Part shown: in pieces, positions 46,299-54,935 of the stretch
How positions within the stretch are numbered: the first letter of the stretch is position 1
How the letters are laid out: each line of letters begins with the position of its first letter
Source of the DNA: Arthrobacter cryoconiti
Lineage (GTDB): Bacteria; Actinomycetota; Actinomycetes; Actinomycetales; Micrococcaceae
Reading direction: 5' to 3'
Assembly: GCF_020905375.1 (NCBI RefSeq)
Contig: NZ_JAJJBU010000002.1
Span: forward strand, 1 to 58,760
DNA length: 58,760 nt
The notes under the pieces: generated by a model
What the model was told of the DNA's origin: nothing
The model's database searches: none
The model's input: the letters and a program-made list of their open reading frames with translations, nothing else
Position numbers and translations under genes: made by a program

Positions 46299-46670
46299 CC
46301 AATCCGATCGAGGGTCGCAGCGTTTGCAAGATCAGCGTCCGGTGTGACAGTCAGCAAATTCCCGCGTCGGTGCGATGAAGATCGGTTCCGTGAGTTGGCG
46401 ACTTGCGGGCTGAACGTGATGACGCAAGAGTAAAATAGAAGCACAGATTTGGCGACTGATTGGACATGCTCGAGGTGGGCATCACTAGGACGGGAGTTCC
46501 GACCACGTCATACAAAACTCATCCTTATCAGTGCAAAGTGGAGAGTATTTAGTACCGCTTGTTGTTGCAATCGCGCCATATAAGAACAGGTCAAAACGAC
46601 CTATTGGCAACTCTGAATGACCCGTTGATCAGCAAGCCGGGATCATCGGTTCGAATCCGATAGGGGCCCA
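46299..46670 (+). repeat. R3: third copy of the cassette-bounding repeat, ending in a tRNA fragment
   Basis: The core 46501-46554 is 53/54 identical to R1, and the upstream part (CCAATCCGATCGAGGG, GCAAGAGTAAAATA) also matches R1. After about 46618 it leaves the R1/R2 pattern and runs into the tRNA-Thr-like fragment at 46634-46670. It therefore closes the array at the presumed right end of the island. Confidence 0.7.
46634..46670 (+). repeat. Presumed attR: degenerate copy of the tRNA-Thr 3' half
   Basis: AAGCCGGGATCATCGGTTCG then AATCCGATAGGGGCCCA against the tRNA-Thr 3' half at 8656-8693: same order and direction, with a few substitutions and one base missing. The T arm still pairs (ATCGG/CCGAT). 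No 5' half is present, so it is not a functional tRNA. It fits the far attachment site of an old island or of a stack of islands. Confidence 0.6.
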
Positions 46671-47149
46671 GAATATGTGCAGGACCAAAAAGCCCGAATC
46701 CTCGGGGTTTACTGCGGCATGGGGGAGAGCCTCCTCCCCTACGTTCTGCGCATACCAGCCGGAGCCCTTCGAACGCAACGCTCATCGGTTGGAATTGCTC
46801 GTTAGTGTGGGGTATGTGCCGCTGACCTGCAGAGTGTCGAGTTGACAGCACCAGCGATTTTCCCGTAATTCAGATGGCTACTTTTGATAGTTACGGACTC
46901 AAACGCGCCGTAATTTTTGCCCCATACAGTTTGCGGAACTATCCATGATGCTGGTGGTGAATCCGGGCCTTTGGGGGAACTTTTGGATTGCGTTGGGGAC
47001 TCATTGGGACCATAGGCATTCGGCGTGGATGGATGGCGGCGGGTACGCAATGATGGCGAGTGAGTTGTTGGGGTCCTCCCAAACTGTCAACCAAACGTTA
47101 GGCAGACCCGCCGTTGGCTACCTCGCGAACCGTCTAGACCTAGATATTT
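46671..47149. other. Non-coding stretch at the right edge of the island
   Basis: About 480 bases. CCCGA/TCGGG (46693-46697 with 46702-46706) followed on the minus strand by CTTTTT is a weak terminator that may end the oxidoreductase transcript. A GGGGGAG/TCCTCCCC hairpin lies near 46721-46738. No gene-like frame is convincing. Confidence 0.4.
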
Positions 47150-48781
47150 CTAAGTCAGCAGTTTGCGCAGTCCAATGCCGTAGCCTGCTCTTGCCACAAC
47201 AACTCCAAGCGGACGCAGCCACCGCGGCAGCCACGCGGGTCGAAGGCTTTGTCTCCAAACGACCATGACCTCGGAGCCGTCCTGTTGGATGCTAGCCTCG
47301 ACTTCGCCCGCGACCGGACCAAACTTCGACACTTGTAGACGTCCCGGTTTGCCCTCGCTGGGCGCTTCGGCTTTGCGCACCAGCATGCGATCTGAAATTT
47401 TCACGGGCCCCAAAGACGTGAGCCCGACAAATTCCAGGCCGTCGCGCATATGGTGTTGTGTGGGTGTGACGACGGTGAGGGGAATCGCTCGGGTGTGACC
47501 ATCGAGATCAGTAAGCTTGGCCCATACGTCCCGAGCGCTTCCTTTGCAGCGGATCCGAAGGGTGAACGTATCGCTGAAGGTCGCTCGCGAAGTGACGGCC
47601 TCTCGTGTGTCGTCAAGGGCATGTGCAGCTGCTACTCCACTGGCCAATGCGCCCTGAATAGAGGATTCAGCAGTATCGCCCGCCATTATCACTCCAGCCA
47701 TTTTGCTAACCAAGGGACGATTCCCTGGCTCGATCGAGGGCAATGCATCGGCAATTTCGTGGCGCACCAGCAACCGCCAGCCAGAATGATGAACACCCAT
47801 GATGTTGGCGGCTTGGGACATAGCTTCGCTGTCATCTAAATCGTGCGTCCCCACGGCCGTTGCTTGCACCAGATGCCGTCCAGCAGGAGCGTACGACGGG
47901 CACACATTGGATATCACCGACGTGTGGATCAGCCGGGCGTCGCCTCGGACGTCAAGGTAGAGGAACGGCAACTTACTGGGACGATCAGGTGCATCGAACC
48001 ACCACGTGGTCAGAGAATTCATGGGCGGCTCTGGCTCTCCAGCCAGCCGGGCACTAGCCCGGGGCCCGGCCGCCAACACCACCCGGTCCGCTATCAGCTC
48101 TTCCCCGGAAGCACAGATTACGTTTACTTGGCCATCCTGGCTGATGAGGGATTTTACGGTCTTTGAGAACTGAATATGTTCTAAGACGCGATCTGCCAAC
48201 TGATGTGACACTGCCGACATTCCTTGGGCCGGTAACGACGGGATTCCCCTAGCGAAATACCAGGCAAGTGATCGGGCTGAAATGGCCGCGGTTTTAAGAT
48301 CCTCGTCCGCCACCACACCCGAAAAGAATCTTTCGATGACCTTGCGCAAGGGCACAGAAAAACCGGCATGGTCGATGGCTTGGCGCAGGGTCAGGGATCC
48401 TCCGCTTGCGAGGCGGTTCCAACGGAGAAAGGCCGCAACGTCGGTCAATTTCACCGTACCGCCCAACAATCCTCTGAAGTATGAGCTATGCCGGAAGGGA
48501 TCCGCCAATATCTGCACACCAGACTCATCCCGAACCGCGACGCCGCGTCCTGACGGATGTAGATCGAGGTCCTTAATGTTCAGTGCCCGCCGAGCATCCG
48601 GGTAGCTAGGATTCAGGAGTTGAAACCCTCGGTCGCATCGAAATCCGTCGACTAGCTCAGTATCGACGCGGCCACCAACTCTTTGTGAGGCTTCCAGCAC
48701 CGTGACGGCGTGACCTTGTTCGACGGCGAGGCCTGCTGCACGCAGCCCCGCTAGTCCTGCACCAATCACAATTACTTTCAC
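47150..48781 (-). CDS. FAD-dependent amine-oxidase-like oxidoreductase fused to an SRPBCC domain
   Basis: A 543-residue protein. N-terminal Rossmann FAD site: VIVIGAGLAGLRAAGLAVEQ near 3-22, then VLEASQRVGGRVDTE. The central part looks like phytoene-desaturase/protoporphyrinogen-oxidase relatives, and GVIMAGDTAESSIQGALASG near 365-385 is the second FAD motif. The last about 140 residues (FSDTFTLRIRCKGSARDVWA, VTPTQHHMRDG, WRQSLRPAWLPRWLRPLG) fit a START-like SRPBCC domain, which is unusual as a fusion to this oxidase type. The substrate is unknown. First gene outside the right edge of the island. Confidence 0.75.
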   Translation of the reverse strand: MKVIVIGAGLAGLRAAGLAVEQGHAVTVLEASQRVGGRVDTELVDGFRCDRGFQLLNPSYPDARRALNIKDLDLHPSGRGVAVRDESGVQILADPFRHSSYFRGLLGGTVKLTDVAAFLRWNRLASGGSLTLRQAIDHAGFSVPLRKVIERFFSGVVADEDLKTAAISARSLAWYFARGIPSLPAQGMSAVSHQLADRVLEHIQFSKTVKSLISQDGQVNVICASGEELIADRVVLAAGPRASARLAGEPEPPMNSLTTWWFDAPDRPSKLPFLYLDVRGDARLIHTSVISNVCPSYAPAGRHLVQATAVGTHDLDDSEAMSQAANIMGVHHSGWRLLVRHEIADALPSIEPGNRPLVSKMAGVIMAGDTAESSIQGALASGVAAAHALDDTREAVTSRATFSDTFTLRIRCKGSARDVWAKLTDLDGHTRAIPLTVVTPTQHHMRDGLEFVGLTSLGPVKISDRMLVRKAEAPSEGKPGRLQVSKFGPVAGEVEASIQQDGSEVMVVWRQSLRPAWLPRWLRPLGVVVARAGYGIGLRKLLT

Positions 48782-49374
48782 GGCAATTTCCTTCTGCAGT
48801 CAGCAATAATCCAAATATTTCATGTCAATATCAGAAAATATCCTAGATCTCAGAATGAAAATCTGTGCCCAAAGGACGCTTCTTCAATCCAAGTGTCTCA
48901 CCGTCCAGCTTCGTCCCGGGTTCCTCCATAAAGGAACTCACAAGCCCCTCTGAATCACCGAGGTTTGTGTCCAAGAGGCACTACAAACGACACGGCACCT
49001 CTCGGAGAGCTGCTCAAGGGAAAACCACCCTATTTTGAGTGTCTTGGGCGGGGGCGGGCCCGGTGAGGAGACCGTCCACAGTTCTCAATCCTTGTCGCGG
49101 GGACAGTCCTGAAGACACTGGGTGCTCGCAGCCCTCACTCTTTCGGTGGAGGGGTTTTAGCAGTCGGTTCATCGCGGTACAGAACGGTGTCGAAGTGCCG
49201 TGAGGTATGACAGATCAACAGCCTTGCCAAAAATGTGCGAAGCCACGATCTTTTCCAAGTACGTCGCTATGCCGAGCACCTTGTTGCCGAGGTCCTTGTT
49301 GAGGGTACGTTTGACAACGCTGGTAACCGCGCGTTCCGGTACCTTTTTCTTACATCAGTGTTGAGTGTCAGGAA
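48782..49374. other. Non-coding stretch between oxidoreductase and acidic protein
   Basis: Nearly 600 bases without a supported gene. The part near the oxidoreductase start (48800-48860) is AT-rich and should contain its promoter. Short open frames on both strands have no motif. Confidence 0.35.
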
Positions 49375-49415
49375 GCCGTGCGGGCCGGTGCACGGTTTGC
49401 ACGAGCCCGCACGGC
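49375..49415 (-). terminator. Terminator hairpin of the acidic protein gene
   Basis: GCCGTGCGGGC (49375-49385) pairs perfectly with GCCCGCACGGC (49405-49415), six bases after the stop codon of the minus-strand gene. Confidence 0.65.
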
Positions 49416-49421
49416 CAACGG

Positions 49422-49868
49422 TTACAAGCTGTCTCCTGACGCGTCCTCGTCGGACTCCGAAGAGAACGATTCACGCTCGTGGCTGGCCTGTTCGGCAGAA
49501 CCATCATTCAGCGGGGTTTCGGTTGATGGCGCCTCTAGTGGCGTCTCATCCGCGGGATCAACTCTCGCCGCGGCTGCATCCGAGCGAGTGAGTTCCTCAC
49601 GAAGCTGGTCGTCCGTGCCGCCGAACCGACCGGCACCCGGCTCACCGTTGCTGCCTGCATCCTCAGCTTCAAAAAAGTTCTGCTCCGGCGCGCCCAAACT
49701 CTTATCGTCTTGCAGTGCTTCTTCGTCGCTTTCCTGCCCGAGGAGTGTCGGATCTGGCGACCCCGGATTGGTTGCCGCATCCTGCGGGACTTCCTGTTCC
49801 GGAGTGGGTGAACCGTAACCACCCTCGGTCGGCTCCTGCTGGTGGCTATCTGCTTCTTTGGCGTTCAT
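49422..49868 (-). CDS. Acidic, low-complexity protein
   Basis: About 148 residues from the ATG at 49868, preceded by GGAG. Very rich in Glu, Asp, Ser, Pro and Gly with almost no hydrophobic stretches (for example QESDEEALQDDKS), so probably intrinsically disordered. No domain recognised. A strong terminator follows directly, which supports a real gene. A role in stress or hydration protection would be a guess. Confidence 0.55.
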   Translation of the reverse strand: MNAKEADSHQQEPTEGGYGSPTPEQEVPQDAATNPGSPDPTLLGQESDEEALQDDKSLGAPEQNFFEAEDAGSNGEPGAGRFGGTDDQLREELTRSDAAAARVDPADETPLEAPSTETPLNDGSAEQASHERESFSSESDEDASGDSL

Positions 49869-50037
49869 GGTGTTCTCCTTCGTTGACTGCATACATGGTC
49901 TCGTTCGGAGGTTTCGAGCTTGCGGTGCGAGCCTGCACCCGCTTTTCTTACTGTAGCCATAACCTTTGCTTGCGTCACTCCACCCACCTGCTGACGGTGG
50001 CTACGGCAGCTACTGTGGATATTTCTACTCCGCCTCG

Positions 50038-50478
50038 TTACGGCACCGGTTGCTGCTTGCGGCCTTTTCGTAGCGCCGTTGACACCAGGAGGGTTAGCCA
50101 CACCACTACGGCGGAGGCGCCAGCGCCCCAGAGGATATCGGTGATCGCAACACTGAGGGGAAAGCCTTTCAGGATTGAAAATGCCGTCAAAGCCCAGGTT
50201 GCGTAGCTGAAGAAGCCGAAGAGCGCCCCCGCAGCCACGCGTTGGCGCAGCGGGGCTTTGAGCTCGAGTGGGCGGACGCCGTAGTGCACTATTCCTGCCA
50301 CGAAGATCAAGTAAAAGAATGCGCCTCCGGCCAGTTGTGGCGAAGTCGCCATCAGGTCCGGGATGTTCCTCTGGTACTGCGGCAGTGCAACCGTAAGAAT
50401 CCAGACCACATCGATGAGGGCGAAAATCACCGCCGCGAGAACATAGTGCAGGAGCCAGGACTTGCAGCGCGAAGTCAT
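50038..50478 (-). CDS. DUF2177 family membrane protein
   Basis: A 146-residue protein with four hydrophobic helices. DVVWILTVALPQYQRNIPDL and FFYLIFVAGIVHYGVRPL together with FGFFSYATWALTAFSILKGF fit DUF2177. The ATG overlaps the stop of the acyl-CoA synthetase gene (ATGA), so it is the last gene of a marR-fadD-DUF2177 operon. The function is unknown. Confidence 0.78.
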   Translation of the reverse strand: MTSRCKSWLLHYVLAAVIFALIDVVWILTVALPQYQRNIPDLMATSPQLAGGAFFYLIFVAGIVHYGVRPLELKAPLRQRVAAGALFGFFSYATWALTAFSILKGFPLSVAITDILWGAGASAVVVWLTLLVSTALRKGRKQQPVP

Positions 50479-52343
50479 GCTTGAGACCTTTTCTCTGCGT
50501 AAATTTTTTCAATAAAGATCAACGCACGTTCGGTAAAGATGTTCCGTTTAAGCTTCATGGTAGGGGTCACTAACCCGTTGGCTTCACTGAGATCGACCAC
50601 CAGCAACACGATCTTCTTTACCTGTTCCGAGCGGGCAATCTTCGAGTTAGCCGCGGCCACCACCTTGCTGATGGCTTTGCGTAGGCGAGCATCGTCAACT
50701 TCCACGCACCCGCCGTCGTCCGGGGTTCTCAAGGTTTGGAGATCAGCGAAACCCTTACTTTGCGCCCATTCTGAGACAGAACCGGAATCCAAGAGGACCA
50801 GCCCGCCTAAAAAGGGTTTACCCTCACCCACCATGACCGCGTGGGCTATCAAGGGGTCGCTTTCCACATAGCCCTCCCAGATAGTGGGGGAAACGGTTTT
50901 CCCTCCGGCGGTAACAATGACGTCCTTGATGCGGCCGGTCAGCGTTAGGCGTCCTTGATCATCGAGGACGCCGGTATCGCCGGTGCGGAAGAAGCCGTCC
51001 TGGAAGGCCTGAGTGTTATCCGCCGCCCTGTTGTATCCGGCAAAAACCCCAACGCCACGGGCCAGCACCTCACCGTTTTCCGAGATGCGTATGGTGGTTC
51101 CAGGCATAGGCACGCCAACGGATCCTGACTTGATGGAGAACGGCAGATTTCCCGTCAGCGGCGCCGTGGTCTCTGTCAGTCCGTAACCCTCAATAACCGG
51201 CAAGCCCAGCCCCCGGAAGAACAGCGAAAGTTCGGCATCCAGCGCGGCTGCTCCGGAGAGCAGATACTCTAGGCGTCCGCCAACGAGTTTGCGGATCCGG
51301 GAGTAGAACAAACGGTCAAAGACTGCATGCCGAACCCGGAGTGAGAGCCCAGCTTTGCGGCTGGGATCGCTCTCGCGCTCCTGCGCCAGAAGCCCCCAGT
51401 CCACGGCAGTTGCCTGCGCCACTGACCACAGGCCACCAAGGTTCTTCTTAGCAGCGGCACCAGCCGCGGAGGCCTGGATCTTCTGAAGTACGCGTGGCAC
51501 CACAACCAAAAATGTAGGCTTCAGAACCCCCAACGCCGGCACTATTTCTTTGGTCTCGCTGAGATGGGCAATGCGCATGCCGTTGGCCAGGCAAATGAGT
51601 TGCAGGCCGCGGGCCAGTACGTGGGCCATAGGGAGAAAAATGATGGTGTTCCCGGATTCCTTGACCACTTCGGTATAGGCCCCGGCAACACTGAGCACCT
51701 GGCCCACGAAATTTCCGTGTGTGATGAGTGCGCCCTTGGGGGCGGCGGTGGTTCCGGAGGTGTACACAATGGTGGCCACCGAGTCTAGGGTGGCCAGCAG
51801 GCGCCGAGCTTCAAGGGTTTCTAGGGCGATATCCGCGCCGCCATGGATCAGATCTTTCAGTGTTGCCCCCGTATCAGCGTCCATGCACCAGATCTGCCCG
51901 CCGGACACGCCGGCCTGCGCAAATCCTTGCTCCAGTAACTGTGCGTGCACGGCGCTGCCGGCGACAGCGAAGCGCACGGAGGCGTCTTGCAGGATAGCCG
52001 ATACCTGATTCAGTGCTGATGTCTCGTAGATAGGTACCACCACGGCAGAGGCAAACCATGCAGCCATGTCCATGAGGGCCCACTCATACCGGGTGGGGGA
52101 CATGATGGCCAGGGTTTCACCTGGTTCCAACCCAGCGGCTATCAACCCCTTGGCCAGAGCCCGGACTTCAGTGACAAATTCGCGTGTGCTTACCGGCCGC
52201 CACGGATCTGTGATGGAAGCATGGCTGGACCGCACCTCAAAGGCGATGTGTTCTGGTGCGGTGCGGAACCGCTTCATGAGCAGTTCAGTCGCATTGGGGT
52301 AGTCAGAGGCTCCGGACAAAGCTGGAGTGGTGATCTCTTTCAT
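50475..52343 (-). CDS. fadD: Long-chain acyl-CoA synthetase (FadD15-like)
   Basis: A 622-residue adenylate-forming enzyme that activates fatty acids with ATP and CoA. Motifs: TIVYTSGTTAAPKGALITHG (A3 P-loop), LSGAAALDAELSLFFRGLGL, GYGLTETTAPLTG (A5), FRTGDTGVLDDQGRLTLTGR followed by IKDVIVTAGGKTVSP (A7-A8). Length is typical of bacterial AMP-binding long-chain ligases. The start overlaps the MarR stop codon. The neighbouring regulator probably controls it in response to a lipid or aromatic ligand. Confidence 0.9.
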   Translation of the reverse strand: MKEITTPALSGASDYPNATELLMKRFRTAPEHIAFEVRSSHASITDPWRPVSTREFVTEVRALAKGLIAAGLEPGETLAIMSPTRYEWALMDMAAWFASAVVVPIYETSALNQVSAILQDASVRFAVAGSAVHAQLLEQGFAQAGVSGGQIWCMDADTGATLKDLIHGGADIALETLEARRLLATLDSVATIVYTSGTTAAPKGALITHGNFVGQVLSVAGAYTEVVKESGNTIIFLPMAHVLARGLQLICLANGMRIAHLSETKEIVPALGVLKPTFLVVVPRVLQKIQASAAGAAAKKNLGGLWSVAQATAVDWGLLAQERESDPSRKAGLSLRVRHAVFDRLFYSRIRKLVGGRLEYLLSGAAALDAELSLFFRGLGLPVIEGYGLTETTAPLTGNLPFSIKSGSVGVPMPGTTIRISENGEVLARGVGVFAGYNRAADNTQAFQDGFFRTGDTGVLDDQGRLTLTGRIKDVIVTAGGKTVSPTIWEGYVESDPLIAHAVMVGEGKPFLGGLVLLDSGSVSEWAQSKGFADLQTLRTPDDGGCVEVDDARLRKAISKVVAAANSKIARSEQVKKIVLLVVDLSEANGLVTPTMKLKRNIFTERALIFIEKIYAEKRSQA

Positions 52344-52813
52344 GTGGCGTCCTCGCTGGAAAGTATCTGCAGATGTGTGCGCATGAGATCTTGTGTGACA
52401 TCAAGAAAAGCAACAACCGTGGTGATTTGATCAGCCGGGAGCGCTTGGAGCTTTTCGGAGAGGACCGATACCAAAGGCAATGTCAGGTCCAGAATGCGCT
52501 GGGACGCTTCCGGACTCGCGGACAGAGTTACCAAGCGCCTATCCGTTTCGCTGCGCTCACGGGACACATAGCCACGTAATTCCAAGCGTTTGGTGATGGC
52601 TGTGGTGGTGGCAGCGGTATAGCCCAATTCTTCGGCCAGCCGCCCGGAGGTGAGCGGCCCTAACTCCGCTAGCGCACACAATGCCCGGTAATCTGTGAGA
52701 TTTAGCCCCAGCCTCAGTGCCATCTCCCGCTCGCTTTCCCGGACCAGAGCAACCAGGGCTCGTAGGGTTCCAGCAACGGGCTCACGCGACGATTCACTCA
52801 CAGCTTCCCTCAT
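52340..52813 (-). CDS. MarR-family transcriptional regulator
   Basis: About 157 residues (ATG at 52813; a TTG at 52828 would add five). The winged helix is clear: LTDYRALCALAELGPLTSGR followed by LAEELGYTAATTTAITKRLE (recognition helix) and the wing RSETDRRLVTLS. N- and C-terminal helices would form the dimer interface. First gene of a fadD operon, and divergent from the DUF1295 gene; an operator-like palindrome lies between them. Confidence 0.86.
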   Translation of the reverse strand: MREAVSESSREPVAGTLRALVALVRESEREMALRLGLNLTDYRALCALAELGPLTSGRLAEELGYTAATTTAITKRLELRGYVSRERSETDRRLVTLSASPEASQRILDLTLPLVSVLSEKLQALPADQITTVVAFLDVTQDLMRTHLQILSSEDAT

Positions 52814-52835
52814 CTTCTTAGGCTTCAATCATACT

Positions 52836-52864
52836 CAATTGCTTTTGATCATCAAAACAATTTG
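52836..52864. promoter_or_regulatory. MarR-type operator candidate between divergent genes
   Basis: TTTTGAT-C-ATCAAAA (52843-52857) has perfect 7-bp arms; the wider sequence CAATTG...CAATTTG extends the symmetry. MarR proteins bind such AT-rich palindromes, so the regulator probably controls its own operon and perhaps the DUF1295 gene. Confidence 0.55.
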
Positions 52865-52943
52865 AGCAAGATAGAATGTGGGGGAAACCTCGTCACCGAT
52901 GGATTCTCCGCTTACAGCCCGCAGTCAAGAGAGGTCACCTCCC

Positions 52944-53813
52944 ATGGAACAGTCTGATCGTAAGGCGCTCGCTATTTTTCCCATGGCTTTGTTGATCGGA
53001 GCGCTACTTGCACTGGCTGGCAGCAGTGGCGGCAGCTTCATTGGAGCTATCCCCACCTTCACTCTGGCGGTAGCAGGTGCCATCGTGATTCAGTGGATTG
53101 TCTTCGTCCCCTCTTTCATGAAGCAAACCGAAAAGTTCTATGACATCACCGGAACATTGACCTATGTATCCATCACCGTGATGATCCTTTTGGTGACCCC
53201 CGATCTCGACGCCCGATCATTGCTCTTGGGCGGCCTGGTTTTGGTGTGGACCTTGCGGCTGGGCATCTTCTTGTTCCGGCGTATCAGCAAGGCCGGTAAG
53301 GATGATCGCTTTGATGCACTCAAGCCTTCTTTTGTCCGTTTCTTGAATGTCTGGACTATTCAAGGACTGTGGGTCACGTTCACGGCAGCGGCGGCGTGGG
53401 TGGCCATGACTTCCGGAAAATCGGTACCGCTTGATGGCTTCGCACTTCTCGGATTTGTCCTGTGGGCGCTGGGATTTGGTATGGAAGTCATCGCTGACCG
53501 GCAAAAATCGCGCTTCAATGCGGACGCGGCAAATAAGGGCAAATTCATTTCCACGGGCCTGTGGTCCGTCTCTCGCCACCCCAACTATTTTGGTGAGATC
53601 CTCTTGTGGATCGGCGTGGCCATCATCGCCTTCCCCGCACTGGAAGGCTGGCAGAACATTGCACTTATCTCACCGGTCTTTGTCATCTTTTTGCTGACCA
53701 AAGTCAGTGGCGTTCCCCTGCTGGAAAAGAAGTCAGAATCTAAGTGGGGCGGACAGGCCGACTACGAGGCCTACAAGGCGAAAACGCCGGTGCTGCTCCC
53801 GAAGTTCTTCTAA
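52944..53813 (+). CDS. DUF1295 family membrane protein (steroid 5-alpha-reductase-like)
   Basis: About 289 residues from the ATG at 52944, preceded by GAGAGG. At least six hydrophobic helices. GRHxNYF-type motif appears as LWSVSRHPNYFGEILLWIG near the C-terminal third, as in DUF1295 and isoprenylcysteine-methyltransferase/steroid-reductase relatives, which use NADPH or AdoMet. FGMEVIADRQKSRFNAD is also typical. The substrate is unknown, perhaps a lipid, given the neighbouring fatty-acid gene. Confidence 0.82.
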   Translation: MEQSDRKALAIFPMALLIGALLALAGSSGGSFIGAIPTFTLAVAGAIVIQWIVFVPSFMKQTEKFYDITGTLTYVSITVMILLVTPDLDARSLLLGGLVLVWTLRLGIFLFRRISKAGKDDRFDALKPSFVRFLNVWTIQGLWVTFTAAAAWVAMTSGKSVPLDGFALLGFVLWALGFGMEVIADRQKSRFNADAANKGKFISTGLWSVSRHPNYFGEILLWIGVAIIAFPALEGWQNIALISPVFVIFLLTKVSGVPLLEKKSESKWGGQADYEAYKAKTPVLLPKFF

Positions 53814-54033
53814 ACCCACCAGTGAATGGTGCCCTTGTCGGTAGCTTGGGTTCCAAGCTCCAGGACGTTTCCGTAGCAGGGATTAGCCACGCCAGCGAAG
53901 ATTTTTGGGCACTGAGCTGTCGTGATGGTCTGTGGATCCGAACCACAGGGTTCCCAGAACCCGGCATGCTAACCGTTAGCGGATTCCAGCCGACTTCTCC
54001 GATGCAGACTTATGAGCAACGCTGATAGGGCTG

Positions 54034-54708
54034 CTATTCCCTGCCGTCCTCGAGCGGGATGAGCATAGTGCGGAAAGGTCCAGCGACGGCGTGGAGGCTC
54101 CAAATGCGATCGGCGACGTCGTCGATGCCATTGACAAGCTTAAGCTTGGGAATGCCACCGGGGATTACTAGTTGCCTGACACGAATGCCCTCAGCCTTGA
54201 GTGAGTCGTGAAGCATCTCTCCTAAGGCGCTCTCGGCCGGAAACGCGAGCGACGTGCCTGCGAAGTCGGCACGCGCCTTCACCGAGGTTCCTCCGTTGAT
54301 CAGGATGACGCTGCCTTCTCCTGCCTGACGCATCGCTGGTAGCACCGTACGCACCGCATGAAGGAGCCCGAGAGCCGAGAACCGCAGTGCTTCCAGCGCC
54401 AGCTCAGGAGTCATATCAAGCACAGGCTTCAGGTATTCCCGCGACGGGAGCGGGCTGTACTGCAACGTAGTTATAGATCCCAGCTCTGCCGCGGCACGCG
54501 CTAGGGCGGCCTCAAGCGATGCTGGTTCTAGCACGTCCGCGGCGTAACCACGGGCGGTCAAGCCACTGGCTTCGAGTTCCGCAGCCATCGCGTCAAGCTT
54601 TGATTGGTTTCTGGAGATCAAGGCTATCGAGAAGCCTTCGCGCCCAAACCTCCGCGCAACTGCCGCTCCGAGTCCCGGCCCAGCTCCAATGATGGCAATG
54701 ACAGGCAC
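54034..54708 (-). CDS. Short-chain dehydrogenase-like protein lacking the usual Tyr/Lys
   Basis: A 224-residue Rossmann-fold SDR-like protein. Nucleotide site IAIIGAGPGLGAAVARRFG near 4-22, ALISRNQSKLDAM as strand 2, and YAADVLEP as the adenine-side Asp-Val. The usual catalytic SxnYxxxK reads GGTSVKARADFAGTSLAFPAESA, with no Tyr or Lys at the expected places. It may be non-catalytic or use another residue. A single gene with short spacing on both sides. Confidence 0.72.
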   Translation of the reverse strand: MPVIAIIGAGPGLGAAVARRFGREGFSIALISRNQSKLDAMAAELEASGLTARGYAADVLEPASLEAALARAAAELGSITTLQYSPLPSREYLKPVLDMTPELALEALRFSALGLLHAVRTVLPAMRQAGEGSVILINGGTSVKARADFAGTSLAFPAESALGEMLHDSLKAEGIRVRQLVIPGGIPKLKLVNGIDDVADRIWSLHAVAGPFRTMLIPLEDGRE

Positions 54709-54935
54709 AGTGAACTCCTTCGATTGATATGTTGTCTTGACAATAGCGCGGTCAGGTTAAGCAACAGATTTTAGACATCACCGGCCGAATACCCCGATTT
54801 CTGTGAGTATAGTTCACGCCATCATTCGCAGCGAGCGACGCAGACAGCGAGCGACGCAGACACTGAGCGGCGGCGGCCTTCACTGGGTGGCACGCCTAGG
54901 GGAATACGCGGCGGCGCTAGGGGGTTACAGCACCT

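Noticed and set aside
39826-46670. CRISPR-like array formed by R1-R3
   Set aside because: Only three copies, kilobases apart, with genes between them and no cas genes. The repeats are hundreds of bases long.
46591-46851. Minus-strand open frame containing a YRIRTDDPGLL-type peptide
   Set aside because: This peptide comes from reading the antisense of a tRNA T arm, a well-known false gene. It marks the tRNA fragment instead.
53744-54025. Open frame overlapping the end of the DUF1295 gene
   Set aside because: Its first part is the DUF1295 coding sequence in another frame, and the rest has no motif or ribosome-binding site. It could be a degraded gene end but cannot be supported.
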